12,266 bases of DNA, taken from the NCBI GenBank assembly GCA_050946655.1, contig JBMNVE010000052.1, positions 1 to 12,266 on the forward strand, in the 5' to 3' direction. This DNA is from JAXGRD01 sp050946655 (GTDB lineage Bacteria; Bacillota; Clostridia; Peptostreptococcales; Anaerovoracaceae). Made by a program: the position numbers and the translations under genes. This document shows positions 7,620 to 12,266 of the stretch, piece after piece. Numbering within the stretch: position 1 is the stretch's first letter; each line of letters opens with the position of its first letter. The notes beneath the pieces were generated by a model that had not been told where the DNA came from, did not search any database, and saw only the letters and a list, made by a program, of their open reading frames with translations.

Positions 7620-8408
7620 CTATCCTTCTTGGGCAAGCGACCCTTGAGAGTCCTTGTTCTCATCCCGATATCGTAGTGTTTTCAGTTCCTCCAGGCCGTC
7701 GGAAACGATCTTCTCCATCTTCTCTGTCAGCTCTTTTTCTTCCTGCCGGCTCATGCCTGCCGTTGGAACGGGGGGATGAATCAGCACATCCACCTTGCCG
7801 GGTCTTAGGACGCCGGTATCTTCATAGATGCCTCTGGAGCCGTTGATGGTCAGAGGAACGATGGGCACCCCCGGCTTTGTGGCCAGTTTCAGAGAGCCTT
7901 TCTTAAACTCGTGGACTTCATTGTCTTTGGACCTGGTCCCCTCGGGAAAGATGATAAGGGAAAAGCCTTGCTTGATATACTCCACCCCTTCAGAGATGGC
8001 CTGCAGGGATGCACGGGGGTCATCCCGCTTGATCATCACGCTGCGGATCCGGCGCATCCAGGTGCCGTAAAGAGGAAGCTGTTTCAGGTTGTCCTTAGCG
8101 ATAAATCCTACCTGGAACTTGTCCAGCACAGCACATAGGATGGGGATGTCCGCGTAGCCTTGGTGGTTGCACACATATACCACCGGACCCTCATCGGGAA
8201 GATTTTCCCTGCCGTAGACCGTCAAGTCGATGCCGAAGCGGTCCACCAGATAGTTGCCCCACTTGATGGTCGCCCCCAGAATGTTTTCCTTTTCTTTTTC
8301 GATGTCCCCGGCTGCTCTGGCTGCATCGATGTTCCTTTTATAGGTGGCCAGCCCGGGAAGAGAGCCCAGGATTTTCATGATCCCGGGGATATTTCTAATG
8401 ATTACCAT
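7620..8408 (-). CDS. plsC: 1-acyl-sn-glycerol-3-phosphate acyltransferase
   Basis: Membrane-associated enzyme that transfers an acyl chain to lysophosphatidic acid to make phosphatidic acid, the second acylation of phospholipid synthesis. Of the family motifs, the catalytic HX4D box is present in NHQGYAD (81-87), and the substrate-binding motif is FPEGTRS (154-160). VPIVPLTING (181-190) matches the fourth conserved block. 262 residues, typical length. The N-terminus has an amphipathic or hydrophobic helix instead of a clear signal peptide. Start ATG at 8408; AAAGGA on the minus strand lies 11 nt upstream, slightly long. Transcribed away from the polyphosphate kinase gene. Other lysophospholipid acyltransferases share these motifs, so exact acceptor specificity is inferred. 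Confidence 0.9.
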   Translation of the reverse strand: MVIIRNIPGIMKILGSLPGLATYKRNIDAARAAGDIEKEKENILGATIKWGNYLVDRFGIDLTVYGRENLPDEGPVVYVCNHQGYADIPILCAVLDKFQVGFIAKDNLKQLPLYGTWMRRIRSVMIKRDDPRASLQAISEGVEYIKQGFSLIIFPEGTRSKDNEVHEFKKGSLKLATKPGVPIVPLTINGSRGIYEDTGVLRPGKVDVLIHPPVPTAGMSRQEEKELTEKMEKIVSDGLEELKTLRYRDENKDSQGSLAQEG

Positions 8409-8437
8409 TTGTTCACCAGTCCTTTTTTCGTAATGAA

Positions 8438-8446
8438 AGTATAATA
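8438..8446 (-). promoter_or_regulatory. Possible -10 region for plsC
   Basis: On the minus strand the sequence reads TATTATACT, containing overlapping TATTAT and TATACT hexamers about 30 nt before the plsC start. No good -35 element is found at the right distance (the nearest are ACCTGA or CTGAAC), so this call is weak. Confidence 0.4.
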
Positions 8447-8501
8447 TACCACTAATCTGTTCAGGTTTCCAGTTATTGTAGCAATATCGCTTTTTTGGAG
8501 T

Positions 8502-8507
8502 TATAAT
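8502..8507 (+). promoter_or_regulatory. -10 element of the ppk2 promoter
   Basis: A perfect TATAAT lies 45 nt before the predicted ppk2 ATG. The -35 is imperfect: TAGCAA (8479-8484) at 17 nt, or TTGTAG (8476-8481) at 20 nt. With the plsC signal it makes a divergent promoter region of 143 nt. Confidence 0.6.
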
Positions 8508-8551
8508 AACTTAGTAGACTGAAGAAAGGGGGAAGAAAAGCGATCAAGAAC

Positions 8552-9403
8552 ATGGATGAGTATTTGGTGAGAGAGGGAGAACCTTTGGACCTAAGCCGGT
8601 TTCCCACTACAGAAGAGGGGAAGGTAAGCAAGAAAGAGGCTGAACGAAAGCTGATCCCGGAGAACATCTCGGAGATGCAAGAGTGGCAGGCAAAGCTATA
8701 CAGCGAAGACAAGCAGGGGCTTCTCATCGTGTTACAGGCCATGGATGCTGCCGGGAAGGATGGGATCATCAAGCACGTCATGACCGGGCTGAACCCTCAG
8801 GGAACGGTGGTGTCCACCTTCAAACAACCTTCCGTAGAGGAACTGGACCACGACTACCTTTGGCGCATCCACAGGGAAGCACCGGGAAGAGGCTCCATCG
8901 GGATTTTCAATCGGTCCCACTACGAAGATGTACTGGTGACCCGAGTGCACAACCTCATCGGCGACGGCCGTCTTCCCCGGGAATATACCACGGACATCTG
9001 GAACAGAAGGTACAATCAGATCAGGAATTACGAGCAGTATCTGACGGAAAACGGGATCCATGTGGTGAAGTTTTTTCTTCACATTTCCAAGGATGAACAG
9101 AAGGAAAGGTTGCTTTCCCGGATCAACAATGAAAACAAAAACTGGAAGTTTTCCAGGGCGGACATTGAGGAAAGGAAGCATTGGGATGAATATCGGGCAG
9201 CCTATGAACAGATGCTGTCGGCCACTTCCACGGAACACTGCCCATGGTATGTGATTCCCTCGGATCAGAAATGGTTTTCCAGATATCTGGTCTCGGAGAT
9301 CCTGCTGAAAAAGTTTCGCAGAATGGATCCAAAATACCCGGAGCTTTCTGAGGAAGAAAAAGCCTCCCTCAAAGAGTGGAAAGAAATATTGCTAAAAAGT
9401 TAA
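8552..9403 (+). CDS. ppk2: Polyphosphate kinase 2 (class III-like)
   Basis: Soluble P-loop enzyme that moves phosphate between inorganic polyphosphate and nucleotides. The Walker A motif is MDAAGKDG (64-71). The Walker B region FNRSHYEDVLVTRVH (119-133), with HYED rather than the WYNR-like form of class I, matches the PPK2 subgroup usually called class III, whose members can phosphorylate AMP and ADP. The lid-like region NENKNWKFSRADIEER (193-208) follows. 283 residues, a single-domain form. The start is not certain. ATG 8552 is 19 nt past the strong GGGGG (8528-8532), while an in-frame ATC at 8543 would be about 10 nt away. First gene of a set with the UPF0145 and PAP2 genes. Confidence 0.92.
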   Translation: MDEYLVREGEPLDLSRFPTTEEGKVSKKEAERKLIPENISEMQEWQAKLYSEDKQGLLIVLQAMDAAGKDGIIKHVMTGLNPQGTVVSTFKQPSVEELDHDYLWRIHREAPGRGSIGIFNRSHYEDVLVTRVHNLIGDGRLPREYTTDIWNRRYNQIRNYEQYLTENGIHVVKFFLHISKDEQKERLLSRINNENKNWKFSRADIEERKHWDEYRAAYEQMLSATSTEHCPWYVIPSDQKWFSRYLVSEILLKKFRRMDPKYPELSEEEKASLKEWKEILLKS

Positions 9404-9425
9404 CGATTAGAATAAGGAGAAGAAT

Positions 9426-9737
9426 ATGCTATTATTGACTATCAATTACGTTCCCGATAGGGAAATCGAAGCCTTGGGCATTGTCAAGGGCAGTGTGGTA
9501 CAATCCAAGCACATAGGAAAAGATTTTATGGCAGGAATGAAAAGCATGGTGGGCGGAGAATTATCCGGCTACACGGAAATGCTCACCGAAGCGAGAAATG
9601 TGGCTACCGGAAGGATGATCCAGGAAGCTACGGCCATGGGAGCAGATGCCGTCATCAGCATGACATATGCATCTTCGGCCATCGTCCAAGGGGCTGCGGA
9701 AATCATCGCCTACGGAACGGCAGTAAAGATCAAATAA
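9426..9737 (+). CDS. UPF0145 (YbjQ-like) family protein
   Basis: Small 103-residue protein matching the YbjQ/UPF0145 family along its whole length. Typical blocks are IVKGSVV (19-25), the ARNVATGRM segment (56-64), EATAMGADAV (67-76) and the closing AYGTAVKI. The family is widespread, forms oligomers in known structures and is sometimes labelled a putative heavy-metal-binding domain, but its biochemical role is not established. No signal peptide or membrane segment. A good ribosome binding site, AAGGAG, lies just upstream in the 22-nt gap after ppk2, and the PAP2 gene begins one base after this stop, so it is part of the operon. Confidence 0.88.
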   Translation: MLLLTINYVPDREIEALGIVKGSVVQSKHIGKDFMAGMKSMVGGELSGYTEMLTEARNVATGRMIQEATAMGADAVISMTYASSAIVQGAAEIIAYGTAVKIK

Positions 9738-9738
9738 T

Positions 9739-10371
9739 ATGGGGGAACAAAAGAAGATCCTAATCATAAGGGGCGGGCTTTTCGGTCTGTCGGTGGCTTT
9801 CTTTGCCTTGATCACCTACTTAGTGGCATCCGGGGGCTTGGAGGATGTAGATGCCCTGGTTTCCCAGGCTTTCTACCAACTTCGGACCCCCGGCCTGACC
9901 ACCTTGATGGAGGGGTTGACATATTTGGGGAACTGGGAGAGCATCACCGTGATCTGTCTCCTTCTCCTCATCTATCCCAAGACCCGGCTTACCTATGGCA
10001 TACCGGTATCCTCGGTGGCCATCATCACCACCCTGATCAAGGCCGGGGTGAAACCCTTATTGGCCAGAACCAGGCCGGAAGCCATCTACCACCTCATTGA
10101 CCAGGGAGGGTATTCCTACCCTAGCGGCCATGCCATAACCAGCATTGCCGTCTTCATGATCTTGATCATCATGGTACGAAAAAATGTTGAGGACAGGAAG
10201 AAAGCCAACTGGATAACCTTGGCACTGCTGATTCCCGCTCTTGGTATAGGCCTCAGCAGGATCTATTTGGGTGTCCATCATCCATCCGATGTGATGGGGG
10301 CCTGGTTCGCCGGATTGGCGGCGACCGCTGCAGTCTGCATGATCATGGAAAAGATAAAGATAGGGGACTGA
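9739..10371 (+). CDS. PAP2-family membrane lipid phosphatase
   Basis: Integral membrane phosphatase of 210 residues. All three PAP2 motifs are intact: KPLLARTRP (105-113), PSGH (128-131, with catalytic H131) and SRIYLGVHHPSD (173-184, with H180 and D184). Hydrophobic segments at about 9-30, 69-80, 85-104, 133-146, 158-171 and 186-203 suggest the usual six helices. Likely substrates are undecaprenyl pyrophosphate (recycling the cell-wall lipid carrier) or phosphatidate/phosphatidylglycerophosphate; the motifs do not distinguish these. It starts one base after the UPF0145 stop with no strong ribosome binding site, so coupled translation is likely. It ends 30 nt from a convergent gene, with no terminator visible between them. 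Confidence 0.92.
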   Translation: MGEQKKILIIRGGLFGLSVAFFALITYLVASGGLEDVDALVSQAFYQLRTPGLTTLMEGLTYLGNWESITVICLLLLIYPKTRLTYGIPVSSVAIITTLIKAGVKPLLARTRPEAIYHLIDQGGYSYPSGHAITSIAVFMILIIMVRKNVEDRKKANWITLALLIPALGIGLSRIYLGVHHPSDVMGAWFAGLAATAAVCMIMEKIKIGD

Positions 10372-10401
10372 TAACAGAGAAAAGACGGCAAAACGGATAG
10401 T

Positions 10402-10686
10402 TCATTCATATAAAAATGTCATTTTTGCATAGTGCAAATTTTCATCACACTCTTTTTGAGCAAAAGAACATGTGGGAAGAATCTTCATTCCTTCCTTTTC
10501 TGCTTGTTCCATCACTTTCTTCATAAGCCTCTTAGCAATTTCTTGTTCGCGATGCTGAGGAAGAACAAAGCAATGCTTAATATCCCAGTAGTGTCCATGG
10601 CGAACAAAGACCATCTGTCCGACATACTTTCGGTCTAAGTAAGCGATACTTCTGCAATTTTCTGGATCAAAAATTATCTTTAACAT
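10402..10686 (-). CDS. Small GNAT-like protein, YjdJ/COG2388 type
   Basis: 94-residue protein resembling the short GNAT N-acetyltransferases of the YjdJ (COG2388) group. The central strand and helix are in VLPQHREQEIAKRLMKKVMEQA (41-62), and the group's C-terminal signature appears as KILPTCSFAQKECDEN (68-83) with C73. Family members normally carry an RGQGIG-like acetyl-CoA loop; here it reads REQEIA (46-51), losing both glycines, so cofactor binding is uncertain. Start ATG at 10686, 6 nt after the PucR-like stop, with only a weak ribosome binding site, so probably translated from the same transcript. AT-rich codons like its upstream neighbours. Substrate unknown. Confidence 0.72.
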   Translation of the reverse strand: MLKIIFDPENCRSIAYLDRKYVGQMVFVRHGHYWDIKHCFVLPQHREQEIAKRLMKKVMEQAEKEGMKILPTCSFAQKECDENLHYAKMTFLYE

Positions 10687-10692
10687 ATTCTT

Positions 10693-11877
10693 TTATGACT
10701 CTGTGTTTTCAAATTGTCGAATAATCATAGTGGATAGGTAAGTATCCATTAAAGTTGTTGTAAAGCTCATGCAGGCGTCTGTTAGTTCACAGACTTTGTT
10801 CAACCGTTGCATCACGGTGTTTCTATGAACATTAAGTTGCTTGGCTGTTGCATTGAGATTCCGCCCTGTTGAAATATAAATGCCAACAGTCTCCAAAAGG
10901 GATGTATCACTCTTTTGATCATAGTTGTGAAGAGCCAATGCAATGGGATGGCATATGCCCTCCCACTTCTTTTCAATTGCGTTCTCATCCAAAAGTAGTA
11001 GAAGGATATACTCATCAAAATAATGCAGTTGTTTAGGTTTATTTAGCAATCCCAGTCTAATGGCATCTAAAGCTTGATGATATCGTTCTTTCATTTCCTT
11101 CAGTTTGTAAAAGGGGTGGCTGACACCGGCGACCAAATCAAACTTTTGTAGGCTGGCTTCGATAAGATCCTCTCTTTCATTGACATGGCCATTGCAGAGA
11201 AAAACAAGCTTAAGATCATCAAAGCAATAATGGTCACTATTGATAGCAGCGCTCAGCTGCTCTACTATCTTTTGGCCGGGATCGGAAAAAGTTTGATCTT
11301 TCCTCATCACAACCAAGAGCTGCAATGGGAATTTTCTGTTCAATTCAAAATTTCCCCATAACGCACTTTCTGAGAAAGGATTTTTCTCACCTTTCAACAA
11401 ACCTTGTAGCACCTTCGTGTTATTGTCTGTTTCTAAAATAAAAGCGCCACCCAAATCTGTCACCAATGCTAGTTCGAAGACCTCTTTTACAACTGATGCC
11501 ACTTCCATATCTCGTGAACTATAGGCGAAATTGCAAAAAACGATCTCAAAATACCCAGCTATGTCTCCATTTAATTGAAGAACCGAAATAATTCTTCCAT
11601 AATCATCGTTGCTACTGTCAAGATAGAAGGGCTGGTTATTTTTATGGTTGCTAATTAGTGCCTGTATGTCCGATTTCATAGAAATGTAAGTAAGTGGGCC
11701 TTCCCGTTCCTTCATCATGTTTGGAGATAGATAGGTAGCGTTATTTAAAGATAGGCCAATACCAATAGGGTTTCCTATGATTTCTGATAGGGCGGTTACC
11801 AGATTTTGTATGCTTTTTTCTTGAGTCAAAGCTTGAAAGGCCGCAGCCTTCAAGTTGATAATAGAAGATGCGTTCAT
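10693..11877 (-). CDS. PucR/CdaR-like transcriptional regulator
   Basis: 394-residue DNA-binding regulator. The C-terminal PucR-type helix-turn-helix is clear: LLETVGIYISTGRNLNATA (327-345) followed by LNVHRNTVMQRLNKVCELT (348-366). The middle (about 150-290) fits the GGDEF-like domain usual in this family, without GGDEF catalytic residues. The first 140 residues look like a GAF-like sensor domain, with no membrane segment. Such proteins usually activate nearby catabolic or transport genes on binding a small ligand; the ligand is not evident here. Start ATG 11877, only 5 nt after the preceding PucR-like stop, with weak GAGAAAG upstream. Codon use is AT-rich, unlike the genes up to 10371. Confidence 0.87.
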   Translation of the reverse strand: MNASSIINLKAAAFQALTQEKSIQNLVTALSEIIGNPIGIGLSLNNATYLSPNMMKEREGPLTYISMKSDIQALISNHKNNQPFYLDSSNDDYGRIISVLQLNGDIAGYFEIVFCNFAYSSRDMEVASVVKEVFELALVTDLGGAFILETDNNTKVLQGLLKGEKNPFSESALWGNFELNRKFPLQLLVVMRKDQTFSDPGQKIVEQLSAAINSDHYCFDDLKLVFLCNGHVNEREDLIEASLQKFDLVAGVSHPFYKLKEMKERYHQALDAIRLGLLNKPKQLHYFDEYILLLLLDENAIEKKWEGICHPIALALHNYDQKSDTSLLETVGIYISTGRNLNATAKQLNVHRNTVMQRLNKVCELTDACMSFTTTLMDTYLSTMIIRQFENTES

Positions 11878-11882
11878 TTTAA

Positions 11883-12266
11883 TTACTTTCTCAGGTTTTC
11901 AACCATGGATTCGAGCTTACGGCATTCGTCCATATCGTACGGAAAGAGGATAAGCAAAATTTTTATTGATATATATATGTGCGAAAGTCGCTTAGAGTAT
12001 CCAGAGCCCAAGTAGTTTTCCATATCCTTCATTCTATACTTGAATGTGTTTGTGGCGATATTAAGTATACGAGATGCATCAGATCTATTTCCACACATTA
12101 AAGTGTAAGCGTAGAGATGCAGGATATTCTGTGTTTCTTGAGCCTTATCCACCTTGTACAGTTCCATAACACCGGGATGACACATCATCCTCAACTCTTT
12201 TTCCTGGAACTTCCATAAAAGATTATCTAAAACATATTGGTTGTAAAATATAATTTCTTTTTTGAT
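11883..12266 (-). CDS. PucR-type regulator, C-terminal part (runs off window)
   Basis: An open frame enters from the right edge with no stop and ends at 11883, giving 127 visible residues. The seen part resembles the C-terminal region of a PucR-type regulator: ILHLYAYTLMCGNRSDASRIL, then NIATNTFKYRMKDMENYLG, parallels the HTH signature of LLETLxxYL..GxNxSxAAxxL..HxNTxxYRLxxIxxLxG form. TTG at 12194 could be read as a start, but the frame continues to the edge (residues such as WKFQEKE precede it), so I treat this as a truncated larger gene. Downstream on the same strand is a second, complete PucR-like gene after a 5-nt gap. Full length and N-terminal domain cannot be seen. Confidence 0.7.
   Translation of the reverse strand: MKKEIIFYNQYVLDNLLWKFQEKELRMMCHPGVMELYKVDKAQETQNILHLYAYTLMCGNRSDASRILNIATNTFKYRMKDMENYLGSGYSKRLSHIYISIKILLILFPYDMDECRKLESMVENLRK

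Noticed and set aside
7487..7846. Plus-strand frame of 119 codons overlapping the end of plsC
   Set aside because: Runs antisense to the well-supported plsC gene with no ribosome binding site or family resemblance.

Overview
The window looks like a chromosomal segment of a Clostridia-type Bacillota (Firmicutes). The reasons are the gyrB-gyrA order, a GyrA with the QKRGGKG GyrA-box, an RsbW-like/SigB-like pair directly after gyrA (a layout also known from Clostridioides difficile), strong purine-rich ribosome binding sites and a tight same-strand operon. Genus cannot be read from the sequence. Most of the window is fairly GC-rich by eye (codons ending in C or G), but the last 1.9 kb is clearly more AT-rich.

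Layout. Positions 1-429 are non-coding: a C-rich stretch with short direct repeats, a Rho-independent terminator-like hairpin (about 305-329) and a good sigma-A-type promoter (388-416) for gyrB. A plus-strand operon then runs gyrB (457-2397), gyrA (2408-4930), a degenerate RsbW-like anti-sigma factor (4931-5341), a SigB/SigF-family sigma factor (5331-6065, overlapping its partner by 11 nt) and trpS (6114-7097). After it come 522 nt without a convincing gene. This stretch holds several perfect hairpins and a very strong terminator (7419-7455).

The next block concerns phosphate and lipid chemistry. plsC (7620-8408, minus) is divergent from a plus-strand set: class III-like PPK2 polyphosphate kinase (8552-9403), a UPF0145/YbjQ-family protein (9426-9737) and a PAP2-family membrane phosphatase (9739-10371). 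They share a 143-nt divergent promoter region.

The AT-rich end is a minus-strand set. It has a 5'-truncated PucR-type regulator at the window edge (11883-12266), a complete PucR/CdaR-like regulator (10693-11877) and a small YjdJ/COG2388-type GNAT protein (10402-10686), with gaps of only 5-6 nt.

The most interesting object is the anti-sigma factor. All three nucleotide-binding boxes expected of an RsbW/SpoIIAB kinase are altered, the partner RsbV gene is missing from the locus, and the protein has seven cysteines, including a CxxC where the ATP-lid should be. This suggests control of the sigma factor by something other than ATP-dependent partner switching, but that is inference.
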